From positions 300,143 through 364,142 of the forward strand of contig JAJCKG010000002.1 of the NCBI GenBank assembly GCA_020558355.1: a DNA stretch of 64,000 nucleotides, read 5' to 3'. Shown here one piece after another: positions 17,806 to 26,348 of this stretch. Numbering within the stretch: position 1 is the stretch's first letter; the number at the start of each line of letters is the position of its first letter. The notes beneath the pieces are model-generated. The model saw only the letters and a list, made by a program, of their open reading frames with translations, was not told where the DNA came from and made no database searches. The position numbers and the translations under genes are program-made. The DNA comes from a bacterium 210820-DFI.6.37 (GTDB taxonomy: Bacteria; Bacillota; Clostridia; Peptostreptococcales; Anaerovoracaceae).

Positions 17806-18813
17806 ATGACCATCGTATATGCCGTTATCATGTTCTGCCTGCTCATTTTTATTCATGAGCTGGGACATTTTATTACAGCAAAAGCCTGCGGGGTAAAAGT
17901 CAATGAATTCGCCCTGGGTATGGGGCCGGCGCTTTTTAAGAAACAGAAGGGGGAAACCCTGTACGCGCTGCGAATGATCCCTGTAGGGGGATACTGCGCA
18001 ATGGAAGGGGAGGACGAGGAATCCGATGATGAACGGGCCTTCAATAATAAAAAGGCGTGGCAGAAAGCGCTGATTGTAGTGGCGGGAGCGGCCATGAATC
18101 TGATTCTGTGCGTTGTCTTTCTCATTATTATCGCCCTGTATACCGGAACCGTTACCACATCCATTGATCAGGTAACCGCCGGCGCTCCGGCAGAAGCCGC
18201 TGGGATACAGGCGGGAGATGAGATCGTCGCTATCGATAAAAAGCCGGTGACAGATTGGAATGGAATTATCGACGGGATCACAGCGGCAGAGGGTACGGTT
18301 ACTGTAACCGTTAACCGTCAGGGGCAGCAGCTGGATCTGGAATCGGAGCTGACGAAAGCCGAGGATGGCAGGCAGGTCATCGGTATCGTTCCGCAGCGGG
18401 AGCACAATGTGCTGACAGCGGTTAAATCCGGAACGGTGAATACCTGGAATATGACGAAGATGATGGGAGATACCCTCCGTCAGCTGGTTACAGGAAAAGC
18501 TTCGGCCAAAGATCTTACCGGACCGGTAGGCATCGTCTACGCGGTCAGTGATACGGCAAAATATGGGTTTGTCTATTTGTTTTATCTGACCGCTCTCATC
18601 AGTCTCAATCTGGCTATCGTAAATATGCTGCCGCTTCCGGCGCTGGACGGCGGACGGCTGCTGTTTATTATCATACGCAAGATCACAGGAAGAGCCATAA
18701 CAGATGAACTGGAAGGCAAGATCCACTTTGTGGGGATTATGCTTCTGTTTGCTCTGATGATCTATGTGACCTGGAACGATATTGTCCGGTTCATTGTACC
18801 CGTTTTCAATTAG
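17806..18813 (+). CDS. rseP: RIP metalloprotease (site-2 protease)
   Basis: 335 residues. HELGH at 17-21 in the first membrane helix is the zinc site, and the third ligand is in NMLPLPALDGGRL near the C-terminus. A single PDZ domain lies between (about residues 115-190). It cleaves transmembrane substrates such as anti-sigma factors or signal-peptide remnants. A GGAGG site precedes the ATG. The stop codon overlaps the ispG ribosome-binding site, so the two are tightly coupled. Confidence 0.95.
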   Translation: MTIVYAVIMFCLLIFIHELGHFITAKACGVKVNEFALGMGPALFKKQKGETLYALRMIPVGGYCAMEGEDEESDDERAFNNKKAWQKALIVVAGAAMNLILCVVFLIIIALYTGTVTTSIDQVTAGAPAEAAGIQAGDEIVAIDKKPVTDWNGIIDGITAAEGTVTVTVNRQGQQLDLESELTKAEDGRQVIGIVPQREHNVLTAVKSGTVNTWNMTKMMGDTLRQLVTGKASAKDLTGPVGIVYAVSDTAKYGFVYLFYLTALISLNLAIVNMLPLPALDGGRLLFIIIRKITGRAITDELEGKIHFVGIMLLFALMIYVTWNDIVRFIVPVFN

Positions 18814-18822
18814 GTGAAAAGT

Positions 18823-19872
18823 ATGACGAAAGAAATTTTTTGCGGAGATGTTAAGATTGGCGGCGGCGCGCCCGTATCCATCCAGTCTATGACGAATGTA
18901 AATACAGCGGATATTCCCGCCGCGAAGGAACAGATCCGGCGTCTCAGAGAAGCCGGCTGTCAGATTGTGCGGCTTGCTGTCCCCGATATGGAAGCGGCTC
19001 AGGCTTTTTCGGAGCTGAAAAAGGACGCCGGAGTTCCGCTGGTAGCCGATATTCATTTTGATTATCATCTGGCGCTGGAGGCGATCCGAAACGGCGCGGA
19101 CAAGATCCGGATCAATCCGGGAAATATCGGCGGCAGGGAGAAGGCGCGCCAGGTTGCGGAGGCGGCAAGGGCTGCCGGAATTCCCATCCGGGTAGGAGTC
19201 AACTCAGGATCCCTGGAAAAAGATATTCTGGAAAAGAACGGCGGACCTACGGCGGAGGGACTTGCGGAAAGCGCTCTGCGCAATGCGGAGCTGCTGGAAG
19301 ATATGGGATTTCGCGACATCGTCATATCTTTAAAAGCCTCTAACGTGAAAATGAATTACGACGCTTACCGGCTGGTGGCCGCGCGGACGGATTATCCGCT
19401 TCATATCGGAGTTACAGAGGCAGGAACCCTTGCCAGGGGAAAGGTTAAGTCCGCCGCGGGCATCGGCGCGCTGCTCCTTTCCGGCATCGGCGATACCATG
19501 CGGGTTTCCCTTACTGCGGATCCTGTGGAGGAGGTCATTTTCGCGAAAGAACTGCTGCGGGCCGTCGGTCTTCGGGACAGCGGCATTGATCTGGTTTCCT
19601 GCCCTACCTGCGGAAGAACCAGAGTAGATCTAAAAGCCATTGCGGAAGCTGTGGAGCGGGGACTTGCTTCCATAGAGGCCCCCCGGGGAAGAAAGCTTAA
19701 GCTCGCGGTTATGGGCTGCGCGGTCAACGGGCCGGGCGAAGCGAAAGACGCGGACCTGGGCGTTGCCTGCGGCGATGGAAAAGGCGTGATCTTTTCCAAG
19801 GGGAAAATCATAAAGACGGTAACGGAAGATGAGATCGCCGGAGAAATGATAAGGATGGTACAGAATTTATGA
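18823..19872 (+). CDS. ispG: 4-hydroxy-3-methylbut-2-en-1-yl diphosphate synthase
   Basis: 349 residues from the ATG at 18823. AGGTGA at 18812-18817 overlaps the rseP stop and points to this ATG rather than the GTG at 18814. The [4Fe-4S] ligands are visible in SCPTCGRT and MGCAVNGPGE. It catalyses the penultimate MEP-pathway step with reduced ferredoxin or flavodoxin. SIQSMTNVNTAD near the start is diagnostic. It overlaps the next gene by 4 bases. Confidence 0.96.
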   Translation: MTKEIFCGDVKIGGGAPVSIQSMTNVNTADIPAAKEQIRRLREAGCQIVRLAVPDMEAAQAFSELKKDAGVPLVADIHFDYHLALEAIRNGADKIRINPGNIGGREKARQVAEAARAAGIPIRVGVNSGSLEKDILEKNGGPTAEGLAESALRNAELLEDMGFRDIVISLKASNVKMNYDAYRLVAARTDYPLHIGVTEAGTLARGKVKSAAGIGALLLSGIGDTMRVSLTADPVEEVIFAKELLRAVGLRDSGIDLVSCPTCGRTRVDLKAIAEAVERGLASIEAPRGRKLKLAVMGCAVNGPGEAKDADLGVACGDGKGVIFSKGKIIKTVTEDEIAGEMIRMVQNL

Positions 19873-20300
19873 AGCGGTATAAATCAATACATATGGTGAG
19901 GATGGAGGACCTGAATCATCATCAGAACCTGTACGCGGGACGGGGCACCGAGTGGATGATCGAGGCTTCCTTTATTGCGGCCTGTCTGGAACACGGAGAT
20001 AAGCACGGGCTGCTGTACAAGAACACACACAAATTCAACTTTATGAAATCCGTAGAACCGGGGGATATTATCAGCTATGAAAGCGTAGTCGCGCGAACCG
20101 GAAAGACCAGTCTGACCATGCATGTTTCTTTAAAAAATGAGCAGACCGGAGAAGTCCACGCGGAAGGCTATACCACCTTCGTTACAGTAAAATCGGGAAC
20201 GAAGGAGCCGCTGGCTCACGGAATCGCGCTGGATGACACCTCCGATCCGGAAGAGCTGAAATGGCGGCAGGAGGCGGAAGGGTTCCTGGAAAAGAAATGA
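19869..20300 (+). CDS. Hotdog-fold acyl-CoA thioesterase-like protein
   Basis: 143 residues. NHHQNLYAGRGTEWMIEASFIAA followed by FMKSVEPGDIISYESVVARTGKTSLTMHVSL is the pattern of YciA/BFIT-type hotdog thioesterases, which hydrolyse acyl-CoA. It overlaps both neighbours by ATGA (ispG upstream, polC downstream), so it is translationally embedded in the block. The substrate is not readable. Placement between ispG and polC is not part of the usual conserved order, where proS is often found. Confidence 0.82.
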   Translation: MKRYKSIHMVRMEDLNHHQNLYAGRGTEWMIEASFIAACLEHGDKHGLLYKNTHKFNFMKSVEPGDIISYESVVARTGKTSLTMHVSLKNEQTGEVHAEGYTTFVTVKSGTKEPLAHGIALDDTSDPEELKWRQEAEGFLEKK

Positions 20301-23300
20301 AGCATTTGATCGAGAGCAGCGTCAGCTGGGCCAGGCTGGGGAGCCATCCAAAAGAAGCATACCGGTTTTCTATAGAACGGGCGGTACTGGGCAAGTACGA
20401 CAGTGTACTGAAGATCCAGATACGGCTCAATTTTGTCATGCCGTTTTCTGATGTGGAAAAAATCGAGGCCATCGTTAAAAGCGAAGTAGAGGGACTTGCC
20501 GGAGCGGAGCTTCATTTTCTTTATGAAGATGTGATTCAGACGCCGGAAGAAATCACAGGGCTGTTTATTGAGCATATGATTCGCATTGTCAATGGCGATT
20601 ACGCGCCGATTACCAAGACCATATTTCCTGAGAAATTTCAGTTAAAGGACGGCATTCTGACAATCTTCGCGCTGGGGGAAACCTCGGTAGAGCTGCTGAA
20701 CAAACAGGTAGCCATTCGCTTCCAGAAGCTTTTAAAGCAGAATTTCGGCATTGAGACAAAGGTTGTTTTCAAAAATCATCAGGAGATCTACCAGAAGGCC
20801 TATAAAGAAATCGAGGAAAAAGAAAAACAGGACGCGGAAGAAACGAGAAAGCGTCAGCTTGCGGCAGCCCACAACCGTCCGGCGGAAAGCCCGTCTCATG
20901 GGACAGGCGGTTTTGGTGGAGGCGGAACCGGGAACTCCTGGGGTGAAAAGAAATCCTGGAGCAGAAAAAGGGATAAATACGAACCTGTTTCCGGCAACCG
21001 GATCATGGGAAAGGCCATTTTCGGAGAGCCTGTTCCCCTTGGCGAAGTAACCACCGAAAGCGGGCAGGTCGTTGTAGAAGGGGTTCTCTTCAAAAAGGCC
21101 GAACGGACCATCAAGAGCGGCTCCAAGCTTGTGACATTGCTTATTACCGATAAGCGGACTTCCCTATGTATCAAATTCTTTGCGCCGGAACAGAAATGGA
21201 TCGATATTGACACCCACCTTAAATCGGGGGATGTAGTGAAAATCCAGGGCGACGCGGAATGGGACACCTTCGACAACACCCTTACCGTAAAAGCAAAGAG
21301 CATTGAAAAGGGAGAAAAACAGCTGCGTCAGGATAACAGTGAAGAAAAGCGGGTCGAGCTTCATGTACATACTAAGATGAGCGCCATGGACGGTCTCAAC
21401 GATGTAAAGCAGCTGGTAAAAACTGCGGAAAGCTGGGGGCACAAGGCCATTGCCATTACCGACCACGGGGTAGTGCAGGCTTTTCCGGACGCTTCTCACG
21501 CGGGTAAGGATATTAAGATCCTCTATGGCGTAGAGGGGTATCTTCTGGAGGACAAAGACTGTATCCTGCCGGACGGAACCATTGAATATAAAAAGAAGGG
21601 GACCAACCATGTGATCATCCTGGCCCAGAACCGGACCGGGCTTAAGAATCTGTACAAGCTGGTGTCCTATTCTCATCTGAACTATTTTTACAAACGTCCG
21701 AGAATGCCTAAATCGGTAATTTCCGCGCACAGGGAAGGGCTGATCATAGGCTCCGCCTGTGAAGCCGGTGAGATCTATCAGGCGATTCTGCGGGGCGAAG
21801 GTCCGGAGGAAATGGAGCGGCTGGTAAATTTTTATGATTATCTGGAGATCCAGCCTCTTATCAACAACCAGTTCCTCATTAACAGCGGCAGGATCAAGGA
21901 CCGGGAACAGCTGATGGACATCAACCGGCAGATCGTGGCGCTTGGCGAGCAGTACGGAAAGCCGGTAGTCGCTACCTGCGATTCCCATTATTTCGACGAA
22001 GAAGAGGCCCTGTACCGGAAAATCCTTATGGCGGGACAGGGGTTTAAGGATATCGAAGGAGACAAGGGACTGTATTTTCGGACCACAGAGGAAATGCTGG
22101 AGGAATTCCAGTACCTGGGGGCGGAAACCGCTCACAAGGTAGTCATCGAAGCGCCCAACGCCATTGCGGACCGCATTGAGCGCATGATGCCGGTGCCGGA
22201 GGGAAAGTTTCCGCCTAAGATTGACAATTCCGATGAGATCCTTCGGGAAAAATGTGAAAAGAGGGTCGTTGCCATGTACGGCGATCCGGTGCCTCCTGAA
22301 ATCCGAGCCAGACTGGATAAGGAGCTGAACTCCATCATCAACAACGGTTATTCGGTTATGTATATGGCGGCGGAAATGCTGGTGCAGAAATCCATGAGCG
22401 ACGGGTATCTGGTAGGATCCCGGGGTTCTGTAGGCTCCTCCTTTGTCGCGACTATGTCCGGCATTACTGAGGTAAACCCGCTGGAGCCCCATTATCTCTG
22501 CCCCAACTGCAAGCATCTGGAATGGGGGGACAAGGAAACGTACGACTGCGGCGTGGATATGCCGGAAAAATACTGTCCTGTATGCGGAACCAAATACAAC
22601 CAGGAAGGGTTTTCTATTCCATTTGAAACCTTCCTGGGATTTGAAGCGGACAAGGAACCGGATATCGACCTGAACTTTGCCGGGGAATATCAGGCTACGG
22701 CCCATAAATTCGTAGATGAAATCTTCGGCGCGGAGAACGTGTACAAAGCCGGGACCATTGGAACCATACAGGGAAAAACGGCCTACGGCTATGTTATGAA
22801 ATATTTTGAAGAGCGGGAGCTTCCTATTAATAAATTCGAGGCGGACCGGCTCACTACCTGCTGTGAAGGCGTTCGAAGGACCTCCGGTCAGCATCCGGGC
22901 GGGATTATCATTGTGCCCCGCGGGCATGAAATCTATGAATTCTGCCCCGTGCAGCATCCGGCCAACGATGTGAACTCCGATATTATAACGACCCACTTTG
23001 ATTATCACTCCATCGACCAGAACCTTTTAAAGCTGGATATTCTGGGCCACGATGTGCCGTCCATGATCCGCCAGCTCCAGGATATGACCGGAGTGGACCC
23101 GCTGAAGGTGCCGTTAAAGGATCAGCGGGTAAACAGCATTTTCAACGGTATTGACGGGCTGGACATCAAGGATCCGGAATACCGGTTTACCCACGGCAGC
23201 TACGGCATCCCGGAATTTGGCACCAGCTTTACCAGAAAAATGCTGGACGATACGAAGCCGGATAAGTTTGCCGATCTGGTGCGTATTTCCGGATTCTCCC

Positions 23301-24079
23301 ACGGAACGGATGTGTGGCTTAACAATGCGCAGGAGCTGATCGTAAAAGGGATTGCCACTATGAATGACGCTATTTCCACCCGGGACGACATTATGAACTA
23401 TCTGCGGCTCAAAGGACTTCCCAACAAGGACGCCTTTACCATCATGGAAAAGGTCAGAAAGGGGAAGGGCCTTACCCAGGAGCAGGAAGATCTGATGCGG
23501 GAGCACGATGTGCCCGACTGGTATATCGATTCCTGCAAAAAGATCAAATACATGTTTCCGCGGGCCCACGCGGTGGCTTACGTTATGATGTCCTATCGAA
23601 TCGCTTACTATAAAGTGTATTATCCGCCGGAGTTTTACGCGGTGTATTTTACTACAAAGGCTGCTGATTTTGACGAGAAGACGATTCTGAAAGGTTCCCT
23701 TGCGGTTCAGGAAAAGATGGACAATATCACAAGCAAGGGAAATAACGCTTCTAAGAAAGAAGAAGCGGAAATGACCGTTTTGGAAGTGGCTTATGAGATG
23801 TACGCAAGAGGCTACGAGTTTACTCCGGCCCGACTTGGTGTGTCAGACGGAATCAAATTCGGCACGCTGGACGGAAAAGTACTGCTGCCTTTCGTCGCGG
23901 TTTCCGGCGTAGGGGAGACCGCCGCCCGGTCCCTTGCGGAAGAATATGAAAAACGGCCTTACGAGACAGTAGATGAGATCCGCGAGCGGGCCAAGATCAA
24001 TAAAACCGCCATTGAAGAGCTGCGGGAGCACGGGGTCCTTGCAGGGCTTCCGGAGACTGATCAGCTGAGTCTCTTCTGA
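20297..24079 (+). CDS. polC: DNA polymerase III alpha subunit PolC, lacking the inserted exonuclease domain
   Basis: 1260 residues from the ATG at 20297, which overlaps the previous stop (ATGA). Order: N-terminal domain, a Gly/Ser-rich linker near 195-230, OB fold, PHP domain beginning VELHVHTKMSAMDG near 353, zinc finger CPNC...CPVCGTKY near 735-768, and the polymerase palm with PDIDLNF near 788. The C-terminal QLSLF is a clamp-binding motif. Typical PolC is about 1430-1450 residues because a DnaQ-like 3'-5' exonuclease (FDVETTGL motif) is inserted in the PHP domain. Here YGVEGYLLEDKD is joined to NHVIILAQN by about 15 residues and no exonuclease motif is present anywhere. The polymerase otherwise looks intact. 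Confidence 0.95.
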   Translation: MKHLIESSVSWARLGSHPKEAYRFSIERAVLGKYDSVLKIQIRLNFVMPFSDVEKIEAIVKSEVEGLAGAELHFLYEDVIQTPEEITGLFIEHMIRIVNGDYAPITKTIFPEKFQLKDGILTIFALGETSVELLNKQVAIRFQKLLKQNFGIETKVVFKNHQEIYQKAYKEIEEKEKQDAEETRKRQLAAAHNRPAESPSHGTGGFGGGGTGNSWGEKKSWSRKRDKYEPVSGNRIMGKAIFGEPVPLGEVTTESGQVVVEGVLFKKAERTIKSGSKLVTLLITDKRTSLCIKFFAPEQKWIDIDTHLKSGDVVKIQGDAEWDTFDNTLTVKAKSIEKGEKQLRQDNSEEKRVELHVHTKMSAMDGLNDVKQLVKTAESWGHKAIAITDHGVVQAFPDASHAGKDIKILYGVEGYLLEDKDCILPDGTIEYKKKGTNHVIILAQNRTGLKNLYKLVSYSHLNYFYKRPRMPKSVISAHREGLIIGSACEAGEIYQAILRGEGPEEMERLVNFYDYLEIQPLINNQFLINSGRIKDREQLMDINRQIVALGEQYGKPVVATCDSHYFDEEEALYRKILMAGQGFKDIEGDKGLYFRTTEEMLEEFQYLGAETAHKVVIEAPNAIADRIERMMPVPEGKFPPKIDNSDEILREKCEKRVVAMYGDPVPPEIRARLDKELNSIINNGYSVMYMAAEMLVQKSMSDGYLVGSRGSVGSSFVATMSGITEVNPLEPHYLCPNCKHLEWGDKETYDCGVDMPEKYCPVCGTKYNQEGFSIPFETFLGFEADKEPDIDLNFAGEYQATAHKFVDEIFGAENVYKAGTIGTIQGKTAYGYVMKYFEERELPINKFEADRLTTCCEGVRRTSGQHPGGIIIVPRGHEIYEFCPVQHPANDVNSDIITTHFDYHSIDQNLLKLDILGHDVPSMIRQLQDMTGVDPLKVPLKDQRVNSIFNGIDGLDIKDPEYRFTHGSYGIPEFGTSFTRKMLDDTKPDKFADLVRISGFSHGTDVWLNNAQELIVKGIATMNDAISTRDDIMNYLRLKGLPNKDAFTIMEKVRKGKGLTQEQEDLMREHDVPDWYIDSCKKIKYMFPRAHAVAYVMMSYRIAYYKVYYPPEFYAVYFTTKAADFDEKTILKGSLAVQEKMDNITSKGNNASKKEEAEMTVLEVAYEMYARGYEFTPARLGVSDGIKFGTLDGKVLLPFVAVSGVGETAARSLAEEYEKRPYETVDEIRERAKINKTAIEELREHGVLAGLPETDQLSLF

Positions 24080-24114
24080 TCTGGTTTGCCTTTGCGGGGG
24101 CTTTCCGCTTCCGC

Positions 24115-24507
24115 CTAAAGATCCCGCAGGAAGGATTTTTGCAGGTCCCGGGCGTCCAGCTCAGCCAGCTCCCGGGCTCTTTCAAGAAGCCTGCCTTTTG
24201 AAAAATCCGAAAGCGAGTTGTACAGGACCAGCAGCCGGACTTCCTTTTGCGTATATTCCTGATAAAGAAAATATTCCTGAAGCGCGGTAACGGTATCACA
24301 GTTCAGCAGCGTATCTACCTGGATGTGATAGAACCGGCACAGTCTGTACAGCGTATGGACATCGGGAAGACGGGTTCCCTGTTCATACTGGCAGTAAGCG
24401 GACCTGCTGATAGAAAGCCGGGAGGAAAGCGAGCGCTGGCTCAGCCCGGCTTTGTGCCGCAGCATAGTAAGGCTGCAGCCGACTCTTTGCTGAAGATTCT
24501 GTTTCAT
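24115..24507 (-). CDS. XRE-family transcriptional regulator
   Basis: 130 residues on the minus strand, preceded by AAGGAGG. An N-terminal helix-turn-helix (LRHKAGLSQRSLSSRLSISRSAYCQYEQGTR, residues about 15-45; key residues Q24, S28, R35, Y41, Q43) is followed by a helical C-terminal part of about 60 residues without a known ligand domain. It is convergent with polC and divergent from a sigma-factor gene, which it may control along with itself. No adjacent toxin gene is present. Confidence 0.85.
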   Translation of the reverse strand: MKQNLQQRVGCSLTMLRHKAGLSQRSLSSRLSISRSAYCQYEQGTRLPDVHTLYRLCRFYHIQVDTLLNCDTVTALQEYFLYQEYTQKEVRLLVLYNSLSDFSKGRLLERARELAELDARDLQKSFLRDL

Positions 24508-24536
24508 ATATGACCCTCCTTATTGTTAAATATTCC

Positions 24537-24599
24537 AGACGCGACCTCTTTTCTATATACATAGGACCGCAGCCTTGCGGAAAGGGGCGCGTCTTTTTT
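24537..24599 (+). terminator. Long hairpin with T-run upstream of the XRE gene
   Basis: AGACGCG...CCTCTTT (24537-24551) pairs with AAAGGGGCGCGTCT (24581-24594) with one mismatch, and an inner CCGCA/TGCGG. T7 follows. It reads as a plus-strand terminator, perhaps for polC read-through or an antisense RNA to the XRE gene. Confidence 0.5.
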
Positions 24600-24616
24600 A
24601 TTATGTAGGAAATATC

Positions 24617-24667
24617 AACAAAGTCTACCGCTGAACATAAACCGGCGGAGCCGGCTTTGTTATTTTT
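24617..24667 (+). terminator. Second plus-strand terminator-like hairpin
   Basis: AACAAAG (24617-24623) pairs with CTTTGTT (24655-24661), with an inner CCGGC-GGA-GCCGG stem, followed by TATTTTT. Confidence 0.5.
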
Positions 24668-24815
24668 GCTCCCGCCTTTTTCAAAACAGGGGGCAAAAGA
24701 CGATCTTTTTTGAAAAACCGCTGAAAGGGGAACCGAAATCCCCTGAAAGAACATTTTTCGTCTCTGCTGAAATTATTACACTAATAAGTAGAAGGGGACA
24801 GAGAGGAAAGAATCA

Positions 24816-25370
24816 GTGGATATAAAAAAGAAAGAAGCGTTACTTTGCGGCAAATATGATCAAATAAACCGTCTCCTGGCGATACAAAATATAAAGCTTC
24901 CCGACAGGGAAGATCTTCTCCATGAGATTTTTATAAAAGCCTTTCGCTCTTTAGGGAAGCTGCGGGAACCGGATAAAATCGATTCCTGGCTTTGGAAGAT
25001 CACTAGAAATGAGGTCAACCGGTACCTGAGAGGAATTATAAAAAAACGGCAGTGGACTCAGGGAATGCCGCGGGAAGAGCTGGAAAACCTGGGAAAAGAG
25101 CCGGGAGCGGGGCCATATCTTCCAGTGAAGGACGAGCTGGAGCAGATCTGTCAGCGGGATGAACTGACCCGGGCTCTGCGGACGCTGCCGGAAAAGAGCC
25201 TGATTGTATTCCGGCTTCATTATTATGAAGGCTATTCCCTCAGCGAAACGGCAGAAATCATGGGAGAGCGCTATAACACCGTAAAAAGCTGGCATCGGCG
25301 GGGTCTGGAAAAACTGAGAGAGATTCTGAAGGAAGATCGGGCCCCGGCGGCGGAACAGAAGAAAAAATAA
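24816..25370 (+). CDS. ECF-like sigma-70 family RNA polymerase sigma factor
   Basis: 184 residues, GTG start at 24816 after GAGAGGA (24801-24807). Region 2 is residues 25-75 (DREDLLHEIFIKAFRSLGKL, then SWLWKITRNEVNRYLR), and region 4 is about 118-170 with a helix-turn-helix (SLSETAEIMGERYNTVKSWHRRGLEKL; key residues S147, E152, Y158, W164). Regions 1 and 3 are missing, as in ECF factors. The C-terminus ends in a charged tail. No anti-sigma factor gene follows. Only a possible 32-residue reading frame and a terminator lie downstream, so control may be through the divergent XRE regulator or transcription alone. Confidence 0.85.
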   Translation: MDIKKKEALLCGKYDQINRLLAIQNIKLPDREDLLHEIFIKAFRSLGKLREPDKIDSWLWKITRNEVNRYLRGIIKKRQWTQGMPREELENLGKEPGAGPYLPVKDELEQICQRDELTRALRTLPEKSLIVFRLHYYEGYSLSETAEIMGERYNTVKSWHRRGLEKLREILKEDRAPAAEQKKK

Positions 25371-25383
25371 GTTTTATGGAGCT

Positions 25384-25482
25384 ATGATGGCGCGCAGGGG
25401 CCAAACCGGAGTGGCTGAAAAAGAAAGCGCCGCCCCGGAGGTGACCCTGCGGGTACAGGCCAGCCAGGCCTTTAACGTGTAA
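25384..25482 (+). CDS. Possible 32-residue small protein after the sigma factor
   Basis: ATG ATG at 25384/25387 after GGAG (25378-25381), reading MMARRGQTGVAEKESAAPEV then TLRVQASQAFNV, with stop TAA at 25480 inside the left arm of a terminator. It is basic at the start and has no membrane segment. The evidence is only spacing and an in-frame stop at the terminator. It may be chance. Confidence 0.25.
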   Translation: MMARRGQTGVAEKESAAPEVTLRVQASQAFNV

Positions 25483-25514
25483 AATCGGAAAAAATGTTCT
25501 GTTTACACGTTTTT
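25474..25514 (+). terminator. Terminator of the sigma-factor unit
   Basis: AACGTGTAAA (25474-25483) and TTTACACGTT (25502-25511) are exact complements around an 18-base loop, and a T-run ends at 25514. Confidence 0.6.
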
Positions 25515-25668
25515 GGAGTACAAATAAGATTGCGGCCCCGGCGGCCGCCTCGACTTGCAGGTCGCCAATAGCTCCGAATCGGGTTTAATGGCGACCGCTC
25601 CTATATCAAAATATGAAATTTGGCGGCCAGCCCGCGTGCGGCAGCCCTGAAAAAATAACCAATACCCC

Positions 25669-25697
25669 TTGAAATCAGCGGGAGTATATGTTAAGAT
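25669..25697 (+). promoter_or_regulatory. Promoter of the rimP-nusA-infB operon
   Basis: TTGAAA (25669-25674), 17-base spacer, TAAGAT (25692-25697) with an extended TG at 25689-25690. It gives a leader of about 140 bases. Confidence 0.7.
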
Positions 25698-25731
25698 AAT
25701 AAAGCATTGTAATACTAGAAGGTAAGTAGTA

Positions 25732-25759
25732 AGAGTGGGCAAAACCCACTCTTTCGTTT
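25732..25759 (+). promoter_or_regulatory. Leader hairpin before rimP, attenuator-like
   Basis: AGAGTGGG, loop CAAAA, CCCACTCT (25732-25752), then TTCGTTTT. It resembles an intrinsic terminator with an interrupted T-run in the 5' leader. Control of the operon by premature termination, possibly by NusA itself, is inference. Confidence 0.5.
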
Positions 25760-25845
25760 TGTGACCCCGCTTCCGGCCCATATCTTTGCGAAAAATACAG
25801 AGGCAGGCCAGGGAGCGTACCAATAGAGCAACAGAAGGAGCGTAC

Positions 25846-26331
25846 ATGGCAAAGAAAAAGATAACAGAAATCATCGAGGACCTGCTGGCCGGCTTTTTAA
25901 CGGAAAACGGCTACGAACTGTATAGCTCGGAATTCGTAAAAGAAGGAAGAGACTGGTTCCTGCGGGTCTATGTAGATAAAGTCCCCGGGGAAGGGGAGGA
26001 AGAAGCCTATATCAGCACGGATGACTGCGAAAAAATCAGCCGCTTTCTCAGTGAACGGCTGGATGAAGAAGATCCGATCCCTCAGAATTATTATCTGGAG
26101 GTCTCTTCGCCGGGAATGGACCGGGCATTGCTGACAGAAGCCCACTATACCCGTTTTTCCGGCCGTCCTGTGGAGGTAAAGCTTTACCGGCCCGTGGACG
26201 GAAGAAAGCAGATCGATGGCATACTGGAGGGACTGAAAGACGGAGAAGTTATTATCACAGATGAAGCGGGCAAGAGGTGGCAGCTGCCTCTTGACCAGAT
26301 TGCAAAGACAAAGCTGGCAGTAGTTTTCTAA
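25846..26331 (+). CDS. rimP: Ribosome maturation factor RimP
   Basis: 161 residues from the ATG at 25846, after GAAGGAG (25834-25840); earlier in-frame codons lie in the leader. LRVYVDK, YISTDDCEKISRFLSERLD and LEVSSPGMDRAL are the conserved RimP blocks. It is needed for 30S maturation, assembling the head with S12. It is first in the translation superoperon, with nusA 17 bases on. Confidence 0.95.
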   Translation: MAKKKITEIIEDLLAGFLTENGYELYSSEFVKEGRDWFLRVYVDKVPGEGEEEAYISTDDCEKISRFLSERLDEEDPIPQNYYLEVSSPGMDRALLTEAHYTRFSGRPVEVKLYRPVDGRKQIDGILEGLKDGEVIITDEAGKRWQLPLDQIAKTKLAVVF

Positions 26332-26348
26332 GGAGGAATACAGAAAAA

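Larger units (their letters stand above)
24508..24815. other. 308-base divergent gap with three stacked hairpins
   Basis: The gap between the minus-strand XRE gene and the plus-strand sigma factor. Two plus-strand terminator-like hairpins (24537-24599 and 24617-24667) and a weaker one (TTTTGCTCCC with GGGGGCAAAA, about 24664-24699) follow each other. I see no clear sigma-A promoter for either gene. Confidence 0.5.
25371..25845. other. 475-base gap: small reading frame, terminator, dyads, rimP leader
   Basis: The gap contains a possible 32-residue reading frame, a low-GC terminator (25474-25514), a GC-rich area with GGTCGCCA (25559-25566) and its exact complement TGGCGACC (25589-25596), the rimP promoter, and a leader hairpin. 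No tRNA, SRP, RNase P or tmRNA signature is seen. Confidence 0.5.

Noticed and set aside
21164..23008. 614-residue minus-strand frame inside polC
   Set aside because: It is a shadow of polC, with His/Arg/Phe-rich composition and no recognisable motif. The long minus-strand frames at 2978-4492 and 17683-19068 are shadows in the same way.
24729..24763. ECF-type autoregulatory promoter (GGAAC ... CGTCT) before the sigma-factor gene
   Set aside because: The two boxes are 25 bases apart, whereas ECF promoters need about 16-17.
25540..25640. SRP RNA, 6S RNA or tRNA in the GC-rich gap before rimP
   Set aside because: No conserved SRP or tRNA motifs, no CCA-type end, and pairing is too short for 6S RNA.
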